DNA of 64,000 nt from Reticulitermes speratus (taxonomy: Eukaryota; Arthropoda; Insecta; Blattodea; Rhinotermitidae), in contig JAJKFL010000006.1 of assembly GCA_021186555.1 (NCBI GenBank), forward strand, positions 35,151,478 to 35,215,477. Reading direction: 5' to 3'. A program made the translations under genes and the position numbers. Below the pieces are notes generated by a model. That model saw only the letters and a program-made list of their open reading frames with translations, did no database searches and was not told where the DNA came from. This document shows, piece by piece, positions 13,601-23,063 of this stretch (position 1 is its first letter; each line of letters begins with the position of its first letter).

Positions 13601-16561
13601 AATGACAATTTTTTGGGCTTATATGCGCACCGATCCTAAACAATTTGATTAAAATACGAGTAATAATATTTAATGACATAAATTTTGGTCGCAACATTTT
13701 GCACTCACGTTCTACATAATTTTATTTACCAATGTTTTCTACGTAATATTATAATACGAAGATGAAGCTGAAAAAGAATGACACACATATTAAACGTATT
13801 TAAACTTTTCATTGTCTCATATATCAGCAGACAGCAGAAACACTAATTGCTCTATCAACGCACCTACGTCTGATGTAGTGCTGTTGTCTTTCGTTGTATA
13901 TATCGGCGCTGACGCTGGTGTCCTGGACGATGTTGACGTCCAGGCGCTTGTCGTCCTTGTCTCTATTCCAGTGTCATTGAAGAGTGAAATATTGATGCGC
14001 CCTATGATTTGCAAGTGTTTTAGGTGGAGTGACACTTTGTTCGTGGCATTGTGGCACTGTATTCTGATAGACACGTGGCCGTAGTACGTGAAGTTGTTAC
14101 CATCTGGGTCCGTGTCCTCCAAATACGGCTCCAGTTGCAGTCGGTAGTATTGGGGAGTGATGTCTGTTGGCAGCAGTAATTCAGCAGCAGATATGGACGG
14201 TGCCACACTTGTGTTCGTTGCTGCACTCGGCACTTCTACTGATGTTCCATTTGCTGTATCTATGTCTTTGATCTGTAATAAAGTGACCAGCTCTATTACA
14301 CAAAAGAGATGCTTACTTCTATCCCATTACAGGCCTGGACAGGCTCTTAGGGCTCTAGGAGTTTGAGGCTCCCAGAATTTCTAGACAATCGGCACATGTT
14401 TATTTCTAGCTGCATAAGTGTATAAGTCCCTGTTTTTTTTTAGATTTTTTCCTACATCATGGTTTCTGACATTGATTTATTGAATATATGATTTATTGTT
14501 ACGAAACTGGTGTATCTTTTCAGTAAAATGACTAGGCAACGTATCGAATATTCCGTATTCGAATCTGAGGGGGGGGGGGGCAAGTTTCTTTCTTGACCAT
14601 CGTGTATAGACTGCCAGTGAAGCACACCTACAATCCTGACCAATAAGTACGAATGCTTTTCTACTCGGAATTAAACACGCCAGCCTGACCGTTGCCCTCC
14701 AACGACTTTTGATATTAAGACTGCATGAAGACATATGCCTGTATTTCGGCACTAGACTTAGGGCCTTAGAAACTGTGGAAATGTAGGTGAAATGGAGGTG
14801 CAGAGCGCAGTCCTAAACTCTGCTCCTGTGTCTTTATTCCTATGTGCTTAACTAATACAGCATGGTGTCAACTTTACGTTTATCATTCTATTGCTAATGT
14901 AAATCTGTTTTTGTTTCCAGGCAAAAATTATACGTCGTCACTGATGTAACTAGTGACGTAATGAGCCACTTCATATTTTTAAAACCTCATCAGATACTAT
15001 TGGTGTGATTAAGACAACTTGGTTGGGCAAAACGCACAAGACGCATGATAAATACTAATGAATACAACATTTCATTTCCAGAAATGGTGGTAAAGACCAA
15101 ATGGGGGAAATATAAATACATATCTCGCGATAGGAGAAGAGTACAATGGCGGGGACTTGTAAGCACTTTCAGGTTACGTAAAAGACAAGAAATATTTTAG
15201 CGAAATGGGCGATCTTAAAATTTTAAGAAGTTTTATTTATTTATTTCAGATTTTCAGTCTTTCACGGCGGGTGTTATCGTGGTGATATCATTGGCCCAGT
15301 ATAAGCTCTATCCCCTCCATCTCTTCAGTGGTTCTGAAGGACCGCAATACTTGCAGTACTTTCTGTACGGATATAAGTAACCCATTTATTGCCTCAATTT
15401 ACTTCAGTGTTCACCGTAGCCAGCACGTTTGTCCAAAACGTCGGAATCAACCAATAAGCTTACATGGTGCTCTAATCAAGATGATAATCGTTTGATTTCG
15501 TGTTTATTTTTAATTTTTTGTGGTGTATTTAATGAAACTGTCAACTGAAATTATGTAACGCCGAATGATATGATATTTAGTAAATAATTAGGAGGATTTG
15601 AAAGAAAATGGTTTTGAAATGATTGAAGAACTTTCCTGCCAATTACCTGGAGGAAATGAGCTAAACCACGTAAAACCGCATCCAAAGCAGCTGGTTTTCC
15701 GGGCCGAGATTTGAATACAGAACCTCTCAAAAGTGATAAAGGAGTTCTGGCTACTTAGAGTGCTGTGTTTTTAAGAAGAATTGTGGTGTGCTTAAACTTG
15801 AAGGGACTAAATGAATTAGTAATGGAACTCATTCGAGTTTGGACACTGACCATCAAGTAAGCCTATAATGCCTTGCTGGAATGCTACTCCTACTGCGCTA
15901 AGTCAGAAATGAACCGTAGTATTGATTTAGCATGATCGCTTGCCATGATGTTCGTTTAGTGCTTATACAATTTATTACTTCATATATAAATGCATTTTCC
16001 CAGTGAGACTTCAACTGCGACAAGTCAAATGAATTCAGTAGAGAAAAATTTTCTTCTTCTTTCTTTCTCGTCTGACCTCTTCTACCTACTCATTGTAGGT
16101 GTAGAGAGTTACTTACGTATAAGTACCCAAAAATATGGATTTTTGGCGATGAAGACGGCTAACATTTCCGTACGTACACAAATGTAATACTGCGGGAACA
16201 TAAAGTCATATCGTGAAATTCACAGTTGGCAAAGGAAAGCTAATTTATGAATTTTATACAAAGTACATTAATGTTCTATATTTTTGTCTCAAGTTGTGTG
16301 AATGTCAACCAACCGTCTGAATGAAAGCTGCTTAAGCTCATTTAATAAACACAGAAGTTTTACCAATTTTTCTCCCTTCCAAGTGGCTATATAGTGGACT
16401 AAGATGCCAACTAGGACCATAGCCAAGATAACAAGCAATCCCAGCAGTATTGCCTTCTTGGTGGACACGAACCAGCCACCGGTACGGCCATATTTGATGT
16501 CGCTGGACGCTCCCAGCTCGTCTACCGCCAGGAACTCCGCACGACTGCCCGAGGTAGGCAT
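1419..16561 (-). CDS. aminopeptidase N-like M1 zinc metallopeptidase, six exons, 3' half outside window
   Basis: Joined exons: 16561-16364, 14272-13868, 10925-10571, 9613-9458, 6323-5994, 1602-1419. They give about 543 residues; M1 aminopeptidases of this type are usually about 900-1000 long, so the C-terminal half lies left of the window. Order: cytoplasmic tail 1-36, membrane segment 37-59 (type II topology, no cleavable signal), M1 N domain from about 98, GAMEN at 471-475, and HELAH 507-511 followed after 18 residues by E530. These are the substrate-recognition motif and zinc ligands of gluzincin aminopeptidases, which remove N-terminal residues from peptides at the cell surface. All introns are GT-AG with matching phases (0,1,2,2,2,0). 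Exon 2 is one base short, so as assembled the frame is broken. The family assignment is firm; the exact orthologue is not known. Confidence 0.93.
1603..4850. other. intron 5 of the aminopeptidase, left part
   Basis: AT-rich, with short open stretches that have no recognisable protein character. No confident element seen, apart from a GC-richer patch near 3520-3580 (ctgccgcctagcttacctag) that may be a decayed repeat. Confidence 0.45.
4905..4952 (-). ncRNA. hammerhead ribozyme-like motif 1a
   Basis: Minus strand: stem I AACCCC, core CUGAUGA, stem II UGGUUU/AAACC, GAAA, short stem III C-AUAU-G, cleavage triplet GUA, stem I GGGGUU. All conserved core bases are present. Confidence 0.75.
5220..5266 (+). 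ncRNA. hammerhead ribozyme-like motif 1b, one core base changed
   Basis: Mirror copy of 1a with the same stems, but GAAU in place of GAAA. That removes the A15.1-U16.1 pair next to the cleavage site, so it is probably inactive. Confidence 0.65.
5321..5993. other. intron 5, part next to exon 5
   Basis: AT-rich, no gene seen. The stretch near 5564-5600 (gatgtgatgccgtataattt-like) resembles the flank of decayed ribozyme elements at 9020-9060 and 41370-41400 (acggcgtcacatc in reverse). Confidence 0.4.
5994..6323 (-). CDS. aminopeptidase exon 5 with the GAMEN motif
   Basis: The acceptor is ttccag|c and the donor ctacag|gtgagc, in phase 2 at both ends. It encodes residues 372-481. [17 protein letters not shown] is the strand entering the catalytic domain, and [11 protein letters not shown] at 471-481 is the exopeptidase motif that binds the substrate's free amino end. 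It sits 3.1 kb from exon 4; that intron contains a mariner relic only about 95 bases from this exon's acceptor. Confidence 0.95.
6419..6977 (-). mobile_element. internally deleted mariner-like transposon
   Basis: Terminal inverted repeats of roughly 110 bp (outer end cagtgtgtccacaaa, then cttcggggttttgaaaaatt) face each other and are bounded by TA on both sides (6417-6418, 6978-6979), the target duplication of Tc1/mariner. The 559-bp element keeps only the last third of a transposase. It lies in the intron between aminopeptidase exons 4 and 5. Confidence 0.9.
6535..6861 (-). pseudogene. C-terminal fragment of a Tc1/mariner transposase
   Basis: The frame reads [11 protein letters not shown], then a stop, then [20 protein letters not shown] and [10 protein letters not shown] to the end [10 protein letters not shown]. 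The D of QQDGA and the D of SPD fit the second and third catalytic acids of the DDE/D domain. The in-frame stop near 6815 and the missing N-terminal two thirds make it a pseudogene. Confidence 0.88.
6978..7944. other. intron 4, no feature recognised
   Basis: AT-rich. A small GC-containing dyad occurs at 7100-7215 (cctttgggcctaac / gacccaaaggctg and gtcggggacctatgctgtccccga), otherwise nothing. Confidence 0.4.
7945..8063 (-). repeat. SINE family E fragment
   Basis: Reverse strand: the text ccctgtctc, gtcactttgtccacaacaaatc, gctggcgactaacccctg matches the better copy at 58862-59029. That copy has a tRNA-like head with a B-box-like gtgttcgatctcggg. Confidence 0.65.
8064..9457. other. intron 4, right part
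   Basis: No gene seen. The segment 8520-8590 (gactgaggaaaactac, cctccgtcg) shares text with 22395-22435, so it is probably an old repeat. Near 9055-9105 gaagatg and ccaaaacattgg on opposite sides of a weak stem resemble a decayed hammerhead like that at 54246. Confidence 0.4.
9458..9613 (-). CDS. aminopeptidase exon 4
   Basis: The acceptor is gttgcag|a and the donor ccat|gtaagt, in phase 2 at both ends. It encodes residues 320-371, including [20 protein letters not shown] followed by [12 protein letters not shown] and LSNMPI. This is the highly conserved M1 block that closes the N domain ([18 protein letters not shown] in most relatives). No odd residues. Confidence 0.94.
9614..10570. other. 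intron 3 of the aminopeptidase
   Basis: A GC-rich patch at 10080-10160 (cgcctgacgctccgccagcg, ttgcgtcgtacgtcgcgtg) and a small direct repeat gagatctcaat at 10270-10305 stand out. Decayed hammerhead text at 10357-10397. No coding seen. Confidence 0.4.
10357..10397 (+). ncRNA. decayed hammerhead-like motif
   Basis: Core CUGAGGA and GAAAC-AU-GUA are present, but stem I does not pair and stem II (gaccac/tagttttt) is mostly lost. Confidence 0.4.
10571..10925 (-). CDS. aminopeptidase exon 3: Thr-rich insert and end of first beta domain
   Basis: The acceptor is gtaacag|tttta (phase 1) and the donor agaat|gtacgt (phase 2). Residues 203-319. The C-terminal part ([20 protein letters not shown], then [11 protein letters not shown]) is the standard M1 N-domain text just before the FYRSSY turn. 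The first 60 residues or so (204-262) are not standard: a Thr/Ser-rich tract, then [19 protein letters not shown], then another Thr/Pro tract. RNKR and KRRHRR look like dibasic or furin-type sites. The stretch is continuous with family sequence and free of stops, so I read it as a real low-complexity insert, not an intron. Confidence 0.88.
10926..12489. other. intron 2, left part
   Basis: AT-rich and non-coding; a purine-rich stretch at 11690-11775. Nothing else recognised. Confidence 0.4.
12490..12893 (-). mobile_element. MITE-like repeat with GCGCGC ends, degraded copy
   Basis: Reverse copy of the element at 28934-29329. Shared landmarks are the long G or C run near one end (12517-12528), the ataaaatcatgtcgtaa and tatgcatacaaatataac segments, the ccgatttcagtggctg segment, and the gcagcccga end followed by ccttgggtgcgcc. 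Confidence 0.7.
12894..13867. other. intron 2, right part, with a weak M1-like fragment
   Basis: On the minus strand at about 13490-13605 the frame [20 protein letters not shown] resembles the C-terminal M1 block (CxAIxxGGxxEWD), but what follows does not match the family. It could be a decayed exon copy from a neighbouring aminopeptidase or chance. Nothing else seen. Confidence 0.25.
13868..14272 (-). CDS. aminopeptidase exon 2: stalk and start of N domain, with a 1-base frame break
   Basis: The acceptor attacag|atc gives phase 0 from exon 1. A Ser/Thr/Ala-rich stalk (67-97) leads into [19 protein letters not shown] and then the first beta strands; sequons include NFT, NAT, NIS and NDT. Up to NDTG the frame is the one set by exon 1. 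Beyond about 13965 the family-like text (KRLDVN, then [12 protein letters not shown]) is in a frame two bases on, and only that frame joins exon 3 in phase (agac|gtaggt, phase 1). The exon is 405 bases where 406 are needed. As written, translation would meet TAA at the second codon of exon 3. Either an assembly error in the short A run at 13965-13967 or a real disabling deletion would explain this. Confidence 0.85.
14273..16363. other. intron 1 of the aminopeptidase
   Basis: Holds a SINE B fragment (14322-14398) and a G run at 14570-14580. The remainder shows no coding or repeat signal I can name. Confidence 0.5.
14322..14398 (-). repeat. SINE family B, 3' fragment
   Basis: Text ccattacaggcctggacagg, ttaggg, ctcccagaatttctagacaa tcggcacatg is the reverse of the 3' half of the full SINE B at 20004-20305. 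Confidence 0.8.
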
Positions 16562-16572
16562 ACTCTTACACC
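16364..16572 (-). CDS. aminopeptidase exon 1: 5' UTR end, cytoplasmic tail and membrane anchor
   Basis: The ATG is at 16561, and 16562-16572 is untranslated sequence preceded by an acceptor (tttctag) at 16573-16574, so an upstream non-coding exon is expected; I could not find it. The exon codes 66 residues and ends in phase 0 at the donor ttg|gtaaaa. Residues 37-59 ([16 protein letters not shown] then ILVHYIA) form one hydrophobic helix after two lysines, with a hydrophilic 36-residue tail before it. That is type II topology as in vertebrate APN, unlike the GPI-anchored midgut APNs of moths. The start is chosen because it gives the full tail and there is no nearer ATG before the anchor. Confidence 0.9.
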
Positions 16573-18016
16573 CTAGAAAGTAAAAAATTATTATTATTAT
16601 ATTATTATTATTATTATTTTATTATTGTGTTTAAATATTTGATAACAGCAAGAGAGTTTTTGTGCCTTACACTGAATAGAAGACAGATACGAAGAATACA
16701 CCGAACGCTGTACAACCTTGTAGAAGTTACAAATAACACAAGATTTAATCCAGATGTATAAAATAAAACCTACGAGGAAAAAAAGGAGATTTACACCTTG
16801 GGCCAAAATAGTGAGTTATTCAATACTAAAAATGTCAGCGATTTGAATACAAATTTGTCCAAGATATCACTAGTTCTGCCAGTTACATACGACGTTTTCT
16901 TTGATCGGGGAGTCCAGGACCCTTTTTCCCCCGGTGGAAGGGCCACGACGGTTGGGAGGTGTGTATTATGTGTGTATGTATGTATGTTCGTATCTACCTA
17001 TGTATGTAACATAATGTATGTATGTGTACTGTATATGCTTTTCGCTCTTGGCGCTTTACTTTGGCACCCTCGTACGATAGACTACATGCCCCCAGAGCAA
17101 TTTCGAGTTTCTGAGGAAGGCTTTCTCTCTGTCTGTCTCTCTCTTTTTAAGAAATGAGTTGCTGTCACTTTGCGCGTAGTCAGTCTCATTCACAAGAGCT
17201 GTTTTGGCCTGGGTTACTTGTGCTGTAGAAAAGAAAGCGCCCTCCACCCTCTTTCTCTCAAATAGAACTACCTGCTAATGTATTAGTGACGTAGCATTCA
17301 GTAACAATGTTAAGCTAACGCGTCACAATTCCGTCGTATACATTTCTCATTAATTTCTCAGAAGAAGTTTACGTTTGTAGATAACCTTGAGCTAGTGAGT
17401 TGTTTATGCGGCCATGAGGAGAGGGGCAAAATAGCAAGGCAAGCTCAATCAATAAATCAATTATATGAGGCTTTCTAATCAGAATGGTATATAAAGTAGA
17501 AGTAAATTTGTCCCTGTGCTTGATTAAGCAACACGTGTTGAAAGCATATGTGGCAGTGAATGTGTATCTCCACTCAGTGGATTAATATAGACAGATGATT
17601 ACAGCGAGGAAGTAAACAGTCTGTGGATAAGAAGTTTTGTTGTCGATGGGTAAATAGGGAGCGTGAGTGAATTTTGTCTTGTCCTCTTTAGTTTTTGTGT
17701 GGAAAGACTAAGAAAATGTTGGAATAAGGACTTAAATGTGACTCCATGAAACCTGGTAGACGTGTGCTGACATTTCCTGCCTCTGTCATTACAGAGACTC
17801 TGGAGACAAAAAGATCCACTCCACAGCGTTCCATAATAGCATTCACATAAAATCATAAGTACGGCTACCAATATGTAGTAATAAATTGAAGTTTACCTCC
17901 GGTATTTCCCTAGTAGGTCCTCTGAGTGTTCAACAGTTCCACTGAAATATTTAAATACATTCAGTTTCACACATATCATATTTTGAGTTTTAAAAGGTTC
18001 TGACGATGGTATATGG
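16573..18016. other. region upstream of aminopeptidase exon 1
   Basis: ATT-rich at 16585-16625, a small TATG/GT microsatellite at 16960-17035, and a CT run at 17125-17150. The first non-coding exon and promoter of the aminopeptidase should lie here or further right. I could not pick them out. Confidence 0.4.
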
Positions 18017-18360
18017 TATTCTGAACCACTTGTTTTTTGGACTATGTCCATCGTATTTTAATGTGAATAAAATGTAATATAAAATGTAAAAATACAAATA
18101 TATAAAAAACTCTAAAATTCACAACTTTCGGAGAAGGGATTTTCCTCCGTCTTCAGGTGATGCCTATTCAGTTGGGTCCCATTGAAAAAGTTAATCTCAA
18201 TCACCGGACCGGTGACCTGAAGACGGAGGAAGATCCCTTCTCCGAAACCGTTGTAAATTTTAGAGTTTTTTTATATATTTGTATTTTTACATTTTATATT
18301 ACATTTCATTCACATTAAAAGACGATGGACATAGTCCAAAAAACAAGTGGTTCAGAATAT
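18017..18360. mobile_element. foldback element 2 with a hammerhead pair
   Basis: Outer arms (attctgaaccacttgttttt / aaaaacaagtggttcagaat) and the inner arms through ctttcggagaag / cttctccgaaa are inverted copies around a centre near 18190. Each arm carries a hammerhead-like core: minus at 18119-18161 (GAAAGUU) and plus at 18210-18255 (CUGAAGA, stem II GGAG/CUCC, GAAACCGUU). Confidence 0.8.
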
Positions 18361-18499
18361 CACATTTTATACTGCAGCGTGAATATATGAAATTGTATTT
18401 AATATTGTTTTCACCGTGCATCTCGTATATATCAAAAACCAAGAACCAACTAGATGCACAATCACTATTAAAAAAATTTTTTAATAGTAGTACTACATT

Positions 18500-18544
18500 A
18501 AACCCGACATGTTTCGGTCAGGTACCTGACCATCTTCAGGGGTA
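18500..18544 (-). ncRNA. hammerhead ribozyme-like motif 3a
   Basis: Minus strand: stem I ACCC/GGG, CUGAAGA, stem II GGUCAGG-UA-CCUGACC, GAAA, stem III palindrome ACAUGU, cleavage triplet GUC. Complete core. Confidence 0.8.
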
Positions 18545-19110
18545 CACTACATTAAAATGCTATGTCCATATGTAAAACACACTTGAAATGTGAGCATATA
18601 AGGTCTAGTTATGTGTAATGTTCTATAAAACACCGTTTTAAAGTCACTAAAAAACTTATTTAAAAAACGTCAATACTTGATATTCCGCACTGGTTCCACC
18701 TTATAATGGCTTTTTAACACTGTTTTCGTATACTTCTTATGTATGTTCACTTATGCATCTTGTTTTCTCAACACGACAACATGCCTCGTGGAGTGATAAC
18801 GCACCGACACACAAACCTAGACTTCAAATCACAAAATCTACTTAACAAGGTGCAGCACATATCACTCCACGAGGCATGTTGTCGTGTTGAGAAAACAAGA
18901 TGCATAAGTGAACATACATAAGAAGTATACGAAAACAGTGTTAAAAAGCCATATAAAGTGAAACCAGTGCGGAATATCAAGTGTTGACGTTTTTAAATAA
19001 GTTTTTTAGTGACTTTAAAACGGTGTTTTATAGAACATTACACATAACTAGACCTTATATGCTCACATTTCAAGTGTGTTTTACATATGGACATAGCATT
19101 TTAATGTAGT

Positions 19111-19155
19111 GTACCCCTGAAGATGGTCAGGTACCTGACCGAAACATGTCGGGTT
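19111..19155 (+). ncRNA. hammerhead ribozyme-like motif 3b
   Basis: Plus-strand twin of 3a with identical core, stems and GUC triplet. Confidence 0.8.
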
Positions 19156-19233
19156 TAATGTAGTACTACTATTAAAGATTTTAATAGTGATTGTGCATCT
19201 AGTTGGTTCTTGGTTTTTGATATATGAAATTGT

Positions 19234-19987
19234 GCTGCATCTTATTTTTTGTGTGGCTTCAATCTCGGTACAGAACTGATTTTCACTGAGGGTAATCACA
19301 ATCTGCATCAATGGAAAGGATATACGACACTACGGAACGAACTTTTAGAAAGGAGGATCTGACTTAAGTAAACTACTCATAGGCTTTAGACAAGTAATAC
19401 GGGCTACGTGAATTAATGAAGAGAAAAATGTAATGATGCTGCAGGGCTAAATGAGAGAGAAAGCTGCTCAACTGAGCAACAGAAACAAAAAATGGCTTCA
19501 TTTATAACCAGATGACAGGGTAAGTTAAATACGCTAATGGATAAAATACCGCAAAAACAGACAGAATAGGCATTAGGAATTAGAAGTGTAATTAATATAG
19601 CAGTAGCATCTGCCGGAATATAAAACCAAAAAGTAAAACAGAATAAATTGGAAATTATCGAGCGAACGAAGAAAGAAGTAGCGTTATTAGTTTCTATAAT
19701 GTGAATAATCAGTAGAGCAAGAAGCTTATAATGTACAGTATGCTACCACTGCACACAATTACCACATGATCTGTGAATATCTCTATTCTCAATGCCCTTG
19801 CGTGTTCTGAATATAAAAGCAAAGTGTTCGTTGCTACGGTGAATATAGTTTGGCGTTGCCTTCCAGTTATTACAATCACTGTTGTTGCTATTGTGGCTAC
19901 TATTGTGGAACGTATGGTTTCCATAATTAGTAGTTACCATGGTTACTGTGGTTCCTGTATTTCGATACTGGCCGTAATGTCTCTCCT
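19234..19987. other. unassigned DNA between foldback 3 and SINE B
   Basis: No gene or named repeat seen. GTTGTTGC-type short repeats at 19860-19930. Confidence 0.4.
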
Positions 19988-20003
19988 ACCTCGGAAGTTA
20001 GAG

Positions 20004-20305
20004 GGGCGCGCGGTGGCATAGTTGGTTGAGGCACTACGCTACAAACCGGAACGTCGCGGGTTCGATTCCCGATGGTGTCATTGGAATTGACATAATCGTT
20101 TCGGTCGCACTATGGCCCTGGGGTCGACTCAGCCTCTAACAGAAATGAGTACCGGGAATATATCCTGGGGGGTAAAGGCGGCCGGTGCGTAGGGCTGACA
20201 ACCTTACCACCTTCATGTGCCGATTGTCTACAAATCTGGGAACCTCAACCTCCTGGACCCCTCAGGGCCTGCCTAGGCCTGTAATGGGGTTGCTTTACCA
20301 TTTTT
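20004..20305 (+). repeat. SINE family B, full length with 16-bp target duplication
   Basis: The tRNA-like head gcggtggcatagttggttga (A box) and gcgggttcgattcccga (B box) is followed by a 220-bp body. It is flanked by the identical direct repeat acctcggaagttagag at 19988-20003 and 20306-20321. Length 302 bp. Confidence 0.95.
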
Positions 20306-20543
20306 ACCTCGGAAGTTAGAGCAAAAAAATGCTTTAATATTACGAAGTTTCAGGGAAGTAGGTTGTGAGTTTTCGGTGGCCTAAAATGGAATATAAATTT
20401 TGATCAAAATCTGTCCATAAGTTCTCGGACGGATGGACAAGAACTTCCCCATACACTTTGTGTTATTAATAACGTGCATATGCTTATAATTATTACACCA
20501 ACTAACTTATGCACTGGACAAAATACATTATGAGTTATTATAA

Positions 20544-20587
20544 CACTCCTACATGTTTCGGCATCGAGGTGCCATCATCAGGGAGCT
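20544..20587 (-). ncRNA. hammerhead ribozyme-like motif 4a
   Basis: Minus strand: stem I GCUCC/GGAGU, CUGAUGA, stem II UGGCA-CCUCGA-UGCC, GAAAC-AU-GUA. Complete core. Confidence 0.76.
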
Positions 20588-20756
20588 GTTGAGTAAAAAG
20601 GAATGTAGGATCAACAGGCCAGTCAATTATTATGTCGTCTTACAGAGGTTATTAAAATATTAAACATTAAAATCTAAAATATACGAAGTTAACAACCATA
20701 AAATCACAATACTGTAGTATTAAAAGTACAGTATTTTGTTTGCAACTGCTCTGCCT

Positions 20757-20800
20757 GGCTCCTTAATGATGGCACCTCGGTGCCGAAACACGTAGCAGTT
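20757..20800 (+). ncRNA. decayed hammerhead-like motif 4b
   Basis: Twin of 4a with the core changed from CUGAUGA to UUAAUGA and stem I weakened (GCUCC against GCAGU). Stem II (GGCACCUCGGUGCC) is perfect. Confidence 0.55.
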
Positions 20801-21199
20801 TTATAGTAGCTCATAAAAGTATTTTGTCCAGTGCATAAGTTGGTTGGTGTAATAATTCCCCACACACGTTCTTCTCACGAACTTTGTCTTCTGACTAAAA
20901 TTGAGTCACATTCTTGATTAAATCCTTTTTAAAAAATCTGTTACTTTCGTGGAGCACTCTATGGCAGCCGTAGGACTATGAGTCACTCTGCCGACATACA
21001 CATTAATTTCCTTTCACAATATTTGCTTCATCTTACAATTTTGTAAAAAGCCGAATGCCACTCCTGTGTCGCCATAATTCCAACCTCATCTCCAGGAGAT
21101 CCTGTCTCCAAATGTAAATTCAGAGGACGGTTGTTATGATGTTTTGCTTAGTTTCCCCCAATGCTTGCCCTCCAGGCTCAGGTATTCTTTATGTGGCGC

Positions 21200-21445
21200 A
21201 ACAGCCCTATTCGATACTAGGCCGGTTCTTTTGAGGTTTCTAGATCACACACACTTAGACACACATAGACACACAGTAGGACTCCTCTAAACGAGTGATC
21301 AGCTTTGTCGCAGAGGCCGTTACATACACAACACACAACAAACACAAGAGACGAATATCAATGCCCTCAGCAAGAATCAAACCCGCGATTCCAGCTGTAA
21401 AGGGGCTGTAGATCTACGCCTTAGACCGCACGGCCACCGGGATCG
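21200..21445 (-). repeat. SINE family A
   Basis: Reverse strand: the head (ccggtggccgtgcggtctaa, B box aatcgcgggtttgattctt) is at the right end and the gatctagaaacctc body at the left. Full length apart from point changes. Confidence 0.88.
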
Positions 21446-22923
21446 ACGCAGACTCAGGTTACTGCTTTGAAAGACGCTATGATTATTTACTTACGTTGTT
21501 ATCACATTTTATACTTCACAATCATCATCTCAGTCCACGACAAAAGAAAACTAACCTTAACAGAAGAGCGGTTGAATACACAAAGAGTGTAGGCAGAGAA
21601 TGGAGCGAAAAAGAAGGTACCTTTCGTATGAAAACTGAAAGAAAAACTAAGAGCAATTAAAATAGTTTAATTGCTTAAAAATTGGTTATTAAGAACACTG
21701 AAATAATTAACTTACGTGTCATGGGGAGAAACAGCCAACATCACAGAGAGCAACACAGGAGGTCCAGAGCTAGAGGATATGAGAAGGGAAGAAGTGCTGG
21801 GCCACAGTCTATTAAATTTTCAAATAGCTTCAACTTTTTAAACGTGCGACGTAAAAAGTAGTTTGGACGTACTACTTGTTTGTAAAGAATACGGATAAGG
21901 GCCATCTGATGCCGTGAATTTGCAGTGAAATATGTGTGATTTATTTGCCTAAGAAAATAGATAATTTTCTTTAACAAACTGCTTCTTCTTTGTTTTAATT
22001 TTTTTAACTTGGTGCTTTTACTAACGTCCTTAATTGTTGCCCTTCAGAAATTTGGCTTGGCGTAGCCCCAGGATTTATGAATTGTGCGAGGAAACTGTAA
22101 GGTAGATAATGAAGATTGCTCATGTAAGGCATGCAGTCTAATTAAGATATATATATATACAATTTCTAAGTAATCGATATTATATATATTAATTATATGA
22201 GCTATGACTTTTCATTGCCCCAGCAATAGATTGACAAGGCCAATGAAATATTTGTTTATATATTTATTTATATTTTTTTGAGGTCGGTGGTAGTAGCTTA
22301 AAATATGTAGCATTAAAAGACAGGATGATTAATTAGTTAGAAAGAACTTGGAAAGAAGCTATGATGGTCTAATATGAGACAATACCCATTATTTGCCTGG
22401 AGGGGCTGAGGAAAACTACACAAATCCTCCGTCGTGACATGTGATCTCGTGGCCGACATTTTAACCCCAGATTTCCCAAATACGACTGTGAACTGCGGTA
22501 TTGAGGTAACTGTGTTTGTTGTGGTATGATATTCGAGAAGACCTTTTCACTCCCATTTTTCAACGTAATGTGGTTTATTCGGGGTTTGGTTAGCCAGTAA
22601 TAATGGCAAAATGTAAATTTTATCACATGTAATCTACAACAAAGGGTAAATCGCATAGAATTTTAGCGCTGAGGTTGAAAATTACTTAAGTATTTCTTTA
22701 ACATGAACTAAGTTTGCATAATCTGAGCATGAATTTTGGACTACTTAAAAAATAAAGAAATGACATCAATTTTAATATTGTTTAATGAAGTTACCTAAAA
22801 TGTAGTTAATGGAGCAGCCCTTGCCCAGCCAGTATGTTGGGGTTGTACGTGCGCTGGTATAGCTCTCCATGGTAGATATTTATTGATTAAAGATTTCCCC
22901 TTGCTCACCACTAAGAATGCCAA
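21446..22923. other. unassigned AT-rich DNA
   Basis: An AT dinucleotide run at 22149-22160 and a stretch at 22385-22500 sharing ctgaggaaaactac with 8520-8590. No gene seen. Confidence 0.4.
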
Positions 22924-23017
22924 AGTTTTAGGGTAAAACTATTTACATACACCAACTGGATGCAACTTTATTTAAAAAACTGTATAGTTTTTTAAAACAT
23001 ATTTAAAAACTTTTTAA

Positions 23018-23063
23018 AACCCGACATATGTTTCGGCTCCTATAGAGCCATCTTCAGGGGTTT
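23018..23063 (-). ncRNA. hammerhead ribozyme-like motif 5a
   Basis: Minus strand: stem I AACCC/GGGUU, CUGAAGA, stem II UGGCUC-UAUAG-GAGCC, GAAA, C-AUAU-G, triplet GUC. Complete core. Confidence 0.78.

Larger units (their letters stand above)
18384..19233. mobile_element. foldback element 3 with intact hammerhead pair and direct-repeat flanks
   Basis: Arms of nearly 390 bp (18427 onward and ending 19225) are almost perfect reverse complements. Flanking tatatgaaattgt occurs at 18384-18396 and 19221-19233, a probable target duplication. Between the left duplication and the left arm lies an asymmetric piece ending ttcaccgtgcatctc, the reverse of the gatgcacggtga tail seen after elements at 5330 and 23430. 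Confidence 0.87.
20488..20856. mobile_element. foldback element 4 with a hammerhead pair
   Basis: Ends attattacaccaacta... / ...ttggttggtgtaataat and inner arms through the ribozyme motifs are inverted copies. The centre (20610-20750) is unique AT-rich sequence. Confidence 0.82.
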
